In this document: piece after piece, positions 13,901 to 25,328 of the stretch
Position numbering within the stretch: the first letter of the stretch is position 1
Layout of the letters: every line of letters starts with the position of its first letter
Assembly (NCBI RefSeq): GCF_000002995.4
Contig: NW_025062478.1
Coordinates: 5,246,001-5,310,000, forward strand
DNA length: 64,000 nucleotides
Source: Brugia malayi
Taxonomy: Eukaryota > Nematoda > Chromadorea > Rhabditida > Onchocercidae
Direction: 5' to 3'
Translations under genes and position numbers: made by a program
Notes under the pieces: generated by a model
What the model saw: the letters and a program-made list of their open reading frames with translations, nothing else
The model's database searches: none
Told to the model about the DNA's origin: nothing

Positions 13901-16900
13901 GTCATTATGATATCAAGCCAGAATCCTCTTATGTCCCGACATCCTTTAAATTCGACTATTAAAAAAATAACTCAAATCCACTAATTTGCAAGGCTTGATA
14001 TGATTGTGATTTTGAAACACTAATTAAAATGAAAATGGAGGTAAATTATGCAGGAAGCGGTAAATCAGCTCTTACACATTAAAAAGAGTATCTTTTTTAC
14101 TAATGTAATAAAAAAAAATCTACTAATGTAATAAAAGGGTAGTATTCAGAATCACAACGATCAACTTTAAATTCTTCGTGGATAATTTACTGGTAAAAGT
14201 ATACTCCTCTTACAACTTTTATAAACGTTTAACAGGAATCCGATTTCAATGACTTTTTCCCATCTTTCTTTCATGAAAGAATAACTAACAGTCACTTATA
14301 TCTCACATTAAAAAACTATGGGACCACTGCTATCTGAAAAACGGAGCACAAATCAGTTTTCAAAACAGTGCTGATCAGTAATCCGAAAATATTCAGAAAC
14401 TCCATGGATTTAAAATTTTATGCTATAGGAACACGCTACAGAACTAGTTGTTGAAAAAATCCATTCATATTCTAATAGCTTTTAAGACTTTGAATGGTAA
14501 AGGCTGCACTTACAAAATTTCCAGGATTTCGATGAACAGCATTTCCTGCCTTCAAGTCAGATTTTGCAATTTTAGTTTCGAAAAATCCGAACTTAAAGCC
14601 AGTAAAGCGTTATCCTACTTTTTTAAACAATGAAAGAGATAAACAGTAATGCTAACCAATTTATGCCATAGAACTATATCATAAAGGATCGCAGCAACTC
14701 GTCCTAGTTAACATAAAATCTTAAGAATGGATAAATATCCATCTTTAGTAAGTTATTTAATTCAATCTTATAATTAAACAAACATAAATTCTAACAGCCA
14801 TTAAAGACCAAGAACTCAAAAAAATCTCAGAATCTTACACAGGCAGGAGATAGAACCTTTTTTTAAAAAGTCCATTTTTTCAGCAAGTAAAGCCGACTTG
14901 AATTATGGAATGAACTTTGATTTTGATTTCGCCTAACTCAATCCAATTTCATTAAATTCCTTTAAATTCTAAAGTTTTCATCTTATTTAATGATTCAGTT
15001 TTTTGAAACGCCAGAAAGTTCGAGACTGTTGAACGCAAAAGACAGGAAAAAAAATTCGAGTAGAAAAGGAACTGCATCTTGAGCAAGTCGAGATCCGATG
15101 AAATGCACAGTCTCAAATAAAATGATACCCTTCTCATATTTGAATGAATAAAAAGATACTTCATCTTTGATCGCATCGCATTTGAAGACTTTCATCACTT
15201 TTTTCTAAATTATTTTCTAAAAACCATACTTGCCATCTAGTTGTCGGACGAGTGGAGCACCATGAGTGAATGTTGTCTGCTGACGGTGATAATACTTTAG
15301 CTTATCATCAAAGTTAACCACATGAATGAATGAACGGAAAAAGAGATCACCGGTTCGTATATCACAAATATCACATTTGCTGTGGTTATTACCATTTTTT
15401 TCTTCGAAGGCGCTGTAGGCAAGATGAACATTCGGTTTGCGAGGTAAGTGAACTTCGGTTGCTCGACGAAAAATACTGCGAGCACGGCTGGATTCTCCAA
15501 TACTCTCCACGTAACGAGCATACTGGAATTCAATTTTTGACAGAATCGTTAAGCGTGATAAATTGGTACTTAAAATAAAACTAGATGCGTAGTACATTTC
15601 ACCTTAATCCACATTTCTTCATACAAAGCACAAGCGATTAGACATCTTTCGAATAGAATAATGATACGTGTGATATCACCACACTCAATTTCAAAGTCAA
15701 GGTAAGCACGCCAATTACGTAATTGAGCTCGCTCCAGTGGTTTTACATGAAAATATGGTCGTTTTATCTGAAATGAAGTTTTTTTTTTTTTTTTTTTTTT
15801 TAATAGTAATTAGTAAGAAAATTACTTGATAGTCGCATGAATTTGAAACAAACGTACATTCTCTTCAAACGCCCAACGTCGACTAACTTCCTGTTCATTC
15901 AATAAATATTTTTTATTCCGTCGTTCGAGTATTTCTGCACGTAAAACACGTAAGGCTTCTTCACAATGCTGCACGAAATATTTTAATTAAATTAAAAATA
16001 ATGAGTAAAGAATGAAGATAGTAATAACTACTTCCACAGATTAAAAAAGACCTTGCGTCTCGTAAAAATCTTTTTCGGTGGCTCCTCGCCATTTTCCGGA
16101 ATGTAATCCGGTGGAGAATCATCGACGCAATCTTCTAAAAGAAATAGATCACCATCAACGACATTATGCAAATCTGGTTCAACCTAAAATAAATTTTCAC
16201 AGAAGATAAAAAAAGATAAAGATACAAAAGATAAAGATAATTTTTTAAATGGATACTACTCACTTTTGCAAAAATTTCACTGTATTCATCTTGACTTACT
16301 ACTCGATCTGGCTCGTTTGAATTCACGAAGGTCTTATATCTGAAAACAATGAAAATGGTTGAAAAACGGCAATAAGAAAAGCAGCAAATGGAAATTCATT
16401 TCTATCGAAAAAGTATGACGAAATCAAAGGAATTCCCCTTAATTCATTACAGAAAGAAAATATAGCGATAGTAAAGACAACAACAGGTGAATAACAACGC
16501 TAACAGCTAATTCTCAAAGAAAAAACGAATCAAAATGTTATAGATCATATTAAATAAAATTTGTCATAGAAAATGATGATAGTCGGTAAGGTATCCATAT
16601 AATCTTCAATATGAAAAGAACATACTTATCAAAATGGTTACTGTAGAGCAAAGTGGGTATGCTTAATATCTGATCAAAAAGTGCTCCGGCTCGTACAGTT
16701 TCACCATTACTTAACTCCCAGTTAATATATTCATCCCACAGCTTATCTGAACGAAATTCCATACCACATGCTTCGATTGCATGATCATAAATTCTGCAAA
16801 TGTATCGATATTATAAATTTTGAAATGAAGCAAACATCATTAACAGTACTGTTATAAAGTTACACTCTGGTCTTCTGCACTGCATTCTCTTGATGTTGAA

Positions 16901-18449
16901 CGATTTCTTTAATGAAAGCAATGTAATGAAGCCAAAGATCAACACTCAGTGGTATAGCCGTGACCCCACGTTCATAAACCTGCAAATATGCTTTCATTTT
17001 GAGTTAATAATGTTAATCAATCTTAACTGTTTCCGCTTCTCTTCCTGGTTAATTTCACAACATTATATAAAATAATAAACAAAAAATAATAATAAATCAT
17101 GATTAAACAAACATAAAATATATAATAAAGAAAAATAAAAATAATAAACATAAGATGAGGATAATAGAGAGTTAAAAACTACACAGCAGTAAGATAAAAG
17201 GTATCGTGTGCCAAAATTACAACTTACCTCAGTGCAGCGATCGTAGTGTTTATGACGACGTTCAAATTCAGCATATTTTCTCCAATATCCGTAGCAATAC
17301 GGGTATCTCTTAAAAAAGTCATCATATGCTTCACGAGCAGCTTTTGTTTCATCCTGAAATAATTCAATACGGGTAATTTTCGGAATACTATATCTATATC
17401 ATTGATTATAAACCGCTGATAATGTTGAAAAAACATCAGAAATATTATGATCGAAAACTAAGATTTCCTATAGGATCATAAAAACTAAGTCTCAAATCAC
17501 AAAAGCACTCAGGAAAATGAACCAGGTAAATCTATCGAAATTTTAGCATAGAAATACTAAGAAGAGTCGATTTATGTCTACTTTTCACGACTGCTTAGGC
17601 AAAATATACTTCAAATCTATGTAACTTAAACAACTCTTACAAGTTGTTCGATGTACTGCAGAAGATGAGTCCAAGCATCAAAATTTCTTGAATCATCTTT
17701 TAGTGGTTTCCAACAAAGTTTCAACAAATCTGTCGTTTCTCGATCACTCGAACGACTTCTGCTAAAATAATTTTCTTTACCAATTCCTAAATAATAAAAA
17801 ACAAAGGTCAAATTTAAGTATTTTATACTAGTATAACACATATTTCACGGAGCATTTCATAAAAATTTAAAAGCTCTTAATGTAAAGCGAACTTTAAGCG
17901 AAGAAGAAAAGAGGACATCTATAACCGACCGTTAAACTCTGAATTTCAAGTCTCAGTGTAAGAAAAAAGATTTCGTGCCAAAGTTGAATGGAGACATTTC
18001 ATTATTTCTTTTTTTGCACTTAAAGAAGCTTATACTGTTGTTCTCATGTGTTTCTAAAATCTTCAACTGTCTATTTCTTGCCTCCCACATCTTCAACCAC
18101 TCGTGTTTTCTAAAACCTAAACCCCTATTGTTGTGACTTGTTACAGAAAAGTTTATTATTTATTTAATAACAAAAAATCTGATACCTCACGAATCTTGGT
18201 AGTAATGTATGCAGGTTAGAATCATTCAGTTGTAGACGTCTCTTAATTACTTATGGCAAGTAAGAAATTTTGGCTTATTTAACAATAAAAATAAGCGTAC
18301 CTTCGACGATCATGGTGATGGCTTCGACTTCTCGTACGACCACGTCGCCTGCTATGACTACGACCACGATGACCACTATTAGGACTTCGACTACGACTAC
18401 GGCTACGACTTTTGCTAGAACTTTCACTCCGACTTCGACCACGACCCAT
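10957..18449 (-). CDS. prp-39: Pre-mRNA-processing factor 39 (HAT-repeat U1 snRNP factor) with RS domain
   Basis: Sixteen exons on the minus strand give a 731-residue protein: 18449-18301, 17761-17641, 17353-17228, 16979-16864, 16793-16626, 16339-16264, 16183-16052, 15968-15858, 15767-15603, 15522-15393, 13162-13039, 12901-12724, 12543-12359, 11752-11657, 11556-11456, 11174-10957. All phases agree. Residues 1-60 are an RS domain. Residues about 65-600 are HAT repeats typical of PRPF39/Prp39, with motifs such as [19 protein letters not shown] (about 106-124), [14 protein letters not shown] (about 182-195), [17 protein letters not shown] (about 416-432) and [18 protein letters not shown] near 577-594. 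The tail (about 627-731) is rich in Q, A, P and Y. The family helps U1 snRNP recognise 5' splice sites in the nucleus. Exon 11 appears to end in a GC donor. The CAG at 18481-18483 just upstream of the start fits a trans-splice site. The family call is firm; the two ends are less certain. Confidence 0.93.
11847..11898. repeat. Short direct duplication in a PRPF39 intron
   Basis: A unit of about 22 bases beginning ATGATAAATGAATAAATAG occurs twice with a few bases between the copies, inside the intron between exons 13 and 14 of PRPF39. It looks like a local tandem duplication with no sign of function. Confidence 0.6.
15779..15801. repeat. Poly(T) run of about 23 bases
   Basis: An uninterrupted T run lies just upstream (plus coordinates) of exon 9 of the minus-strand PRPF39 gene, so it is a poly(A) tract on the transcribed strand within the intron. 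It is a length-variable homopolymer and may carry sequencing error. Confidence 0.8.
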
Positions 18450-20811
18450 TTTTTCCAGCTTCTTCGTTAGCTTTTAACTGAAAAGTAAGACTCAGAAAAA
18501 AAAATTACTTGAAACATAGCTAACGGTTAACAATGCAAATACGCGTCGCTTTGTGCGTTTACTCATACTCTTAATAAACGCGACAAATTGATACACGTAA
18601 TTCCACGCAAAATAATCTGAATAGCTAGATCAAAAAAAATCAATATTATAAAACTCAGTTTCATATGGAAGTTCAATACATAAAATTACTTATTTGATGA
18701 TGACTGAAGATTCACACAGTCAAACACGTGGAAGAGTAGATGCAAGAAGAAGAATCTAAAATACGAAAAGCGCAAAGGAATATGTATGAAGTGCCCAGCA
18801 CCAGGCCTCTGTAGTTGCATAGCGTCGCCTATGCAATATGATTCCCTTATTGGAGTGGAAACAACGTCAGGTGGTTGTCGTCGTGTCGTGTCGTGCTGAA
18901 GTGTCGGTTGTCTGCATGGATGTAATGTTGGGTGCTCTGTCATTGTCCTACGTATTCAAGCTTAATTTCAGGATGGCCACAAGTCTGTTCACATCTCTCT
19001 TACTCACTATATTACAGTTTTATAAGTGTTGTAACAAAGTTTGGAAAATACATTTGTTTTGACAATTATTACATCTTTGCATAAACTTACATTCCTATTG
19101 TTGTAAGATTTCCGGAGTGATACCATCTGGCAAGTGAGATTAAAACTATCTAATCGATCGGACATAAAAGTTGACGATGACGCGTTTTACATGTCCGCAG
19201 AGTAATGATATGATATTATCAGAGGGGTCAAAACAAGTTGCTTTTATATGGGTGTTTAATACCAAAGTGATGAGATGTTAGACGTGTATGTGTAGATAAG
19301 CTGAGATGAGAGGGACGAAGACAGTGTTCATGTTTTGAGTATGCTGGGACGATGCTTTATCCCTCGAAGCGTTTTCCCAAATCAGCTTCCCAAAAACGGG
19401 AATGCTGAGGTGGAGAAAATAATTCCCACCTATTGCAGGTGGACAAGTTTGGTTTGTTAGTACGGTCAGAGGCGCAACACAGAGATACCTACATTTTAGA
19501 TTAAATGTCATGTTTATTGAAAATATTACATGAAAAGTGAAGCCATCAGAATTAAGTTCAATCGAAAGAGAAAAGGAAGCTGTAGCTAGCTTAGATTAGT
19601 TTGAACGAGATGTTAGATGATCGTATCCATTTCTATTCTCTCTCCTGTGTTTTGAGAAAAAGTAGGCGAATTGAATGGCTTCTTTAGTGCCACCTGTGGT
19701 AGTGTATTGAGCTGATATATTTATCAATCATGTTATGTACTTTTCCTAACCGATACGTCCTTAGTGCATATGTGATATTTCATTAATTTCAGTGCCTACA
19801 ACTCCACATACAGTTTTCTGTAACTAAAGGACTGTATGATTTATTCGTTATTTCAGTATCCAAAACAAAGGTATAAGGATGTTTTACGTTTTGATTTAGA
19901 TACAATCGCAGTAATCCAATTAAACAAGTTTAAGCATTTTGAGAGGGAGAGATTTTGATTGACTGAAATTTCTCTAGAGATCATTCTCAGAGTGAAAATA
20001 TCAGAAACTTCAATTTGTAAAAGGAAGAATATGTGTTATGCATTGCGTGGGAGAGCCAACAAAGAAGTTAATCGAAAAATCAGTTTGACTAAATGATTAT
20101 TATGAGTGGATAAAACGAACGAATGAATATCTTCGCTCCATTTTCATCCTATTCCATTGCATGGCGAATGAGGGATTGTTAGACAGGGAAAAAAGAAAAG
20201 GGGAATAATGTTGACGAACTGAGGGAAGCGACAGCAATGATTACCGATGGTTAGGGAAATGGAAATCAATAGAAGCTGACATTGTTGTTGTGTGATGTTT
20301 TCATCATATTTCGTATTTTCTCCTAGAAGTTGAATGAATTTGCACTTTTCTATCGATCTTAAATGGTTGTTCTTTGGAATTTTTTTTAAATCCCCAGTTT
20401 GCTAAACTGAGATGTTTGAGACACTGTAAGATTTTCTTAGATCATCCCGTATTCTTTGGCGTAAAAATTTAAAAGGAAATGTCGCTTAATATTTGGGAGT
20501 GACATGTAATATTTGTTTATAAGTCGTAAAGAGCTATAAAATGGGTAGGAATGATCTAAAATGGGTGAGTCTTCAAGGTGTCACTGATTTTGCTTTCGCC
20601 ACTGCTTAATTTGGAATTCATTTTTTTTTTTGCTATTAAGGGGCAGTAAAAAATGTTGTTTGTTTTAAGTTAAGTATGTGAGGTTGCATAAATTGATGGA
20701 TTTAACCTTGATCAGATTTTGACGTTTCTTTGTTGGATTCACATTTTCAGATTTCAGATTAATTCATTGGGCTTAACAGATTATATTATATATCGCTTCC
20801 ATTGCTTTTTA
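18450..20811. promoter_or_regulatory. Divergent intergenic region between PRPF39 and alpha-SNAP
   Basis: This 2.4-kb stretch separates two divergently transcribed genes and should hold both promoters. No TATA box or known motif could be assigned. Around 18865-18910 there is a CpG-richer patch with short GTCGT repeats. On the minus strand CTTACTTTTCAG ends at 18481, 32 nt before the PRPF39 ATG. On the plus strand a double CAG acceptor lies at about 20748-20757, before the SNAP ATG. Open frames here lack recognisable content. Confidence 0.4.
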
Positions 20812-23800
20812 ATGGCAGAAAACGAGGCTAAAGCCCGGAAGAAGTTGGAGGACGCGGAAAAAAAGGCAAAGGGTGGAAGTGGATTTTTTAGTGGTTTATT
20901 TGGCAGTGCTAAGGCAGAAGAAGCTGCCGATCTTTTCGTGCAAGTTAGTATTTTGCAGTTTTTCGCCACTCAAAGTTTGCATGAATTTGCTGTTTTGCTA
21001 GGAATTTGTCAGTATTTGAATCCGAACTTGTTTTTCTTGTCACAAAAACTTGCTGAATTCGTTTCTAAAAGGATGCACTTTTGGAATTTGGATTCCACAT
21101 ATATCTTTTTAAGAGCACTTAGATTCGTGTAGTTCAGTTATTTTGCGATACTTTTTAATTTGTCTTACGTTTAGATTTGATTTTGTAGTTTCCTATGGAA
21201 AGTTCTAGGATGATTCAGAAACCGTATTAATATGCGAAGAAAATGGCTGTGGAATGGGTTTTCATGATGTCGCCGCTTTTGAAGACCATTATGAGCGGTT
21301 TCATAGATATCAGTGTGCTATATGTGGACGGCAATTTCCAAATACACATTGCCTAGAAATTCATGCTGACGAGAATCACTGTTCGATTTTTAAGATCAAA
21401 AGAGATCGTAATCCTTCCACAGCTCTGTTTCGATGTTACGAAGTCTCTTGTTCCCAAATATATGCAAATCCGGAAAAAAGGAATTGTCACTCTGAAGAGA
21501 TGCATGGTATTAGAGATCCTTCACAATTTATGAGGAGGAAGTTGCCACGGAAAGAACTTATAGTAGAACAAATGAACGAAGTCAGCACTGTCAGCAGCAA
21601 TCATCCTCGAATACTACGAAGAATAGTTTTTGGCAATGAACAGAAGGAGCCAACTTTTGAAATTAGAAGAACGAAAGTTCAGACAGACCAATGAGTAATG
21701 AAAATATATGAAGGAAGTTGCTGATCACTGACTATCCGTAATATTTGTAATATGCTACTAGTTGTTGAGTAAAATTAAGTTTACCTGTGCGAGTGAAATC
21801 AGTCGTGAGTTAATTCTGTTGCTGTCGTGATAGTGTTATTGAGCTGGCTGATTTTATAATTAGTTGTTCAGGCAGTGTATAAAATAAATAATTGCATGTT
21901 AAAGATTTCTCTGCAAAATGAGGTGCAAAGAAGCCACATAAAAAAGGTGTTTTATTTACTATTGTTATTGGATGATTTACTGTTCTTCTAATTATACGTA
22001 CCATCCATATTGTGCCTTTCTATCCATTTAATAAAATTAATGTGGTTGATGGTTGAGGCTAATATCAGCAAAAAAGCAAGTTCGGAACAAATATGTTTTG
22101 TTCAATGCTTTTGGAGATTATAACTCTAGGAGGATTCAGTAGACTTGATATGAGACTTTTTTGATTGCTGTTTTGGATGGAAGTGCACCAGTTATGTTGC
22201 ATTTTAATAATTAAGGCAGGGAATTTGTTCAAAATATCAAAACTGTGGAGAGAAGCAGGTGATGCATTTGTGAGATCCGCAGAATTACATGCAGCAGCTA
22301 CTGATCGAAAGCACGATGCAGCTTCAAATTATGCCGAAGCGGCTAATTGTTATCGGAAAGTTAATCCGCAGGTAAACTTTTTGGGTTGTTTTTCCATCTC
22401 TTTGTTTAGTGATTAATTAGCAATCTGCATGGTAATCCAAATTTTTCCAGTAGATGTAAGATTGTCAATTTGAAATAATAGTATGCTTTTCATTTCATCG
22501 AATATTTTGGTTCTCGCTATGAACATGACTTTCTAAATAAACTTCCTATAACTGTTATTTTTTTTTTTTTTGTTTGTTCAAAGTTTTGTTATATTTTTGT
22601 TAACTTTAAGTAAGAGTGATTACGGATTATTAATTTAAACTAAAGTGGTGCTTTTGTAAGTGAATGTGACATTCTTAACAGAGATTATCCTTATGCACAT
22701 TCAAATGCATGTATCTTGTAAAAGTATTCATTTTTAAAGAGAGATCGATTTCTCGTCAATGTTGCATTCCTTCCTTTTCTGATAGCATTAAATCCTTAGA
22801 GAGGACGAAGACTCAGATTTCGTGATACTGCTAAACTGATGTAGATTCGTTTCGTATATTCTAAGTCAGTAATCTGTCTCCCCCTTGATGTTATTATTAA
22901 TTTTATGGTTTTAAAACTGTTATATGAAGTCATTGTTATGAATAACTTATTATGAAACATTGTGAAAAATTCAAAATAAGTTTTGTACAAATTTACAGAA
23001 TAGTACATTGAAGCTGAAACGAAATTCAATAAAGTATTTGCAGCAAGCAATTGATTGCTTAATGAAGACTGCTGAAACATACACGGATATGGGTCGTTTT
23101 AACATGGCTGCCAAATATCATTGCACAATGGCCGAAATTTTTGAAAGTGAAGCTCCAGATATGACACAGGCCATGACTCATTATCAGGCATGATTTTTAT
23201 ATTGCTCAGCTTTTTTTTATTAGTGCAACAGAAATGTCTGAGCCTCCTTTCGGATCACATCGGTTTACATGTAAGTACTTCCAATTTTTCAGGAGGCAGC
23301 TGATTTTTATAAAGGTGAAGAAAGCCGAAGTTCAGCTACTAAGTGTATGATTAAAGTTGCACAGGTAATTTCTACTGTTTTTCTACATTTACCACCTCCG
23401 CTTCAAAATTAAATGCTTTTAATCTTCTTTGGTCTTCTTTGTCTTTGAAACGACAACCAAATACTTGATTTCTATCTACATAATTATTCTTTCTTAAGCA
23501 GTTTTTATGCCATTTTCAGTACGCTGCACAACTGGAAGATTATAAAAGGGCAATCAAAATTTTCGAAGAGGTAGCTACTTGGGAAGCCGATCATCCGACC
23601 TTAAAATATGCTGCAAAAAATCACTTTTTTCAAGCTCTTCTTTGCCACCTTTGCTTTGACTTGGTTAGTTTCTTTTTCATTATTTTAGAGGAAACATGAA
23701 AATGACTTTGGCGACATGAATGACTCAGTTTGCATAAAAAGCATAAAGTGAAAACATATTTCATTTTCCTCAGAACTAGTGAGAACAATCTATAAGTGTG

Positions 23801-24377
23801 AAACGGGGAAATTTGGAGATGATGTGCTGTAATATATTTTAGTAATACAGAAAACATTACGGTGTTACCCGTGATTAATTATAGTGAAATAAAATTTTTA
23901 ATCTAGAATGGAGTTTTTGTGACTAGTATAATATTACGAAGGAATTTTGCTCATTTTAAATATTATACTAATATATCTTTTTTTTTACTTCTGTTGTTTA
24001 ATTGTTAAAATTTTTAGCTAGACACTCAGAATGCGCTAAAACGCTACGAAGAAATTTCTCCATCATTTGTCGATTCACGAGAATATAAACTTATCAAGTT
24101 TGTCTCTGTCATCATTGTTGGGAGTTTTCGTTATATTCATTTAATGCAGCTTGGTCTGTTTGTTATATTTCAATATTTTAAACTTTATTTCTCAAGTTAC
24201 TTTTCTTTTGTTGTTTTCAGTGAATTAATTTCGTGTTTGGAAGATAGAAATCAAGTTAAATTCACGGAGGTGGTAAAAGCTTTTGACAAAATATCACGTT
24301 TGGATCAGTGGCACACATCGCTTTTGGTCAAAATCAAAAGATCATGTGGTGATGAGGATGATGATGATCTTAAATGA
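20812..24377 (+). CDS. snap-1: Alpha-soluble NSF attachment protein (alpha-SNAP)
   Basis: Seven exons (20812-20943, 22216-22371, 23044-23187, 23293-23364, 23520-23663, 24018-24097, 24221-24377) give 294 residues, matching the usual length of about 295. Recognisable blocks are FFSGLFG (about 25-31), AGNLFKISKLWREAGDAF (45-62), YTDMGRFNMAAKYH (about 107-120), ADFYKGEES (about 147-155) and ISRLDQWHTSLLVKIK near the C-terminus. The penultimate Leu293, which in the family is needed to stimulate NSF ATPase, is kept. The protein bridges SNARE complexes and NSF to drive SNARE disassembly on membranes. The start is the first ATG after a CAG acceptor. Intron 1 (1,272 bp) contains a zinc-finger exon of another gene. 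Intron 3 must use a GC donor, because the reading frame stops two codons past the exon end and the next exon joins exactly in frame. Very confident. Confidence 0.96.
21209..21694 (+). CDS. ZNF511-like C2H2 zinc-finger protein, main 3' exon (5' end not located)
   Basis: An open frame starts right after a CTAG acceptor at 21205-21208, where an in-frame TAG forms part of the splice site, and ends at TGA. It encodes three C2H2 fingers of the form C-x4-C-x12-H-x4-H (CEENGC...HYERFH), C-x2-C-x12-H-x4-H (CAIC...HADENH) and C-x4-C-x12-H-x4-H (CYEVSC...HSEEMH). A C-terminal basic stretch ending in RRIVFGNEQ follows. Finger spacing, order and the late I-V-F-G motif resemble ZNF511. The exon needs an upstream coding exon: the first in-frame ATG (21254) would remove the first cysteine pair. 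It lies wholly inside alpha-SNAP intron 1 on the same strand. A 5' exon could be in that intron, upstream of SNAP, or shared with SNAP exon 1, with which the phase is compatible. The exon is convincing; the gene model is incomplete. Confidence 0.78.
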   Translation, partial: DDSETVLICEENGCGMGFHDVAAFEDHYERFHRYQCAICGRQFPNTHCLEIHADENHCSIFKIKRDRNPSTALFRCYEVSCSQIYANPEKRNCHSEEMHGIRDPSQFMRRKLPRKELIVEQMNEVSTVSSNHPRILRRIVFGNEQKEPTFEIRRTKVQTDQ

Positions 24378-24966
24378 CCTTGTTTTATTCATTGTTCATA
24401 AAATATTAATCACTTATTCTATTTCAATTCCAGAATATTGACAACATAATTTAAGGAAGAATTGTAACTTCTTTCAATAGTTTGTGTTTTTGAAAATTTC
24501 CATAATCATTCAAAAATTTGTGGTTGAAGTGGAAATTTTAAGCTATTACTGTTCATCTGACTGATTGTATTGAAAAATGTATTGTGAAGAAACACTAGTT
24601 TGCAAATTGCTAATATATGAAATGTTTTGCAGTATAATTTTTATCTTTTTTAAATGCTTGTTGAATATTGGTTTGTTTTATTCCTGCAGGAAATTTTGAC
24701 CAGCTTGATATCTTTCTAATTCACAAATCTCCCAAAGAACTCAAAATTTAAAGTTCACAAAACTTAGTGACACATCATAAACCCAAGAATAATACTACTG
24801 TTATAATGTCTCTTTCTCATCCATAATGCTTTCTTGATTGTAGTTCGATGACGCTTCGTAATATTTATGTATATATGGTTTTGCTTCGATTGTATGTGGA
24901 AATGTCTAAGATTAACATCATTTTGAAACCAAATAAGGTTGATTCTTTCTATTCCAGTGTTTAAAG

Positions 24967-25328
24967 ATGACAATTCAGTTCATTGGTGCAGATTTCAAAA
25001 TTATAGATTTTCATTTAGACGTTGATTTTGATCCACCAGTGAGAAATATTACAGTATGCCCGAAGAAATGTTCATTTGCATTGAAATCCGGGTAAGATTG
25101 TTAATGTCTCTTTTATTCATAAAGTTAAAGGGAAGAGAATGATGTTTTGAAATTATTTGTGAAACATAATATATAATCACGGGAATTGTTGAATGTGCTG
25201 TATAATTTTGATATTTCTAATAATTCAGTGCATTCACGTATGAAACATTGGCGAGCATACGCCAGCAAAGAGAGATGGGAATGAAAACGATGAGTGAGTT
25301 TCATGCAAAATCACAAATCATCCCTTAA
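24967..25328 (+). CDS. Small unrecognised protein (74 aa)
   Basis: A CAG acceptor after a pyrimidine tract (TTCTTTCTATTCCAG, ending 24957) is followed nine bases later by ATG. Exon 24967-25091 ends GG|GTAAGA, and exon 25229-25328 starts after TAATTCAG and joins in phase to a TAA. The 74-residue product contains DVDFDPPVRNITVCPKKCSF and ASIRQQREMGMKTM. It has no signal peptide or membrane segment. I do not recognise the family. An alternative donor (A|GTGAGT at about 25292) would shorten the C-terminus. It lies 580 nt downstream of alpha-SNAP on the same strand and could be co-transcribed. Splice phase agreement supports coding, but shortness limits confidence. Confidence 0.45.

Noticed and set aside
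21254..21694. Zinc-finger protein starting at the first ATG of the frame
   Set aside because: It would delete the first cysteine pair of finger 1. The frame continues upstream to an acceptor, so an upstream exon is more likely.
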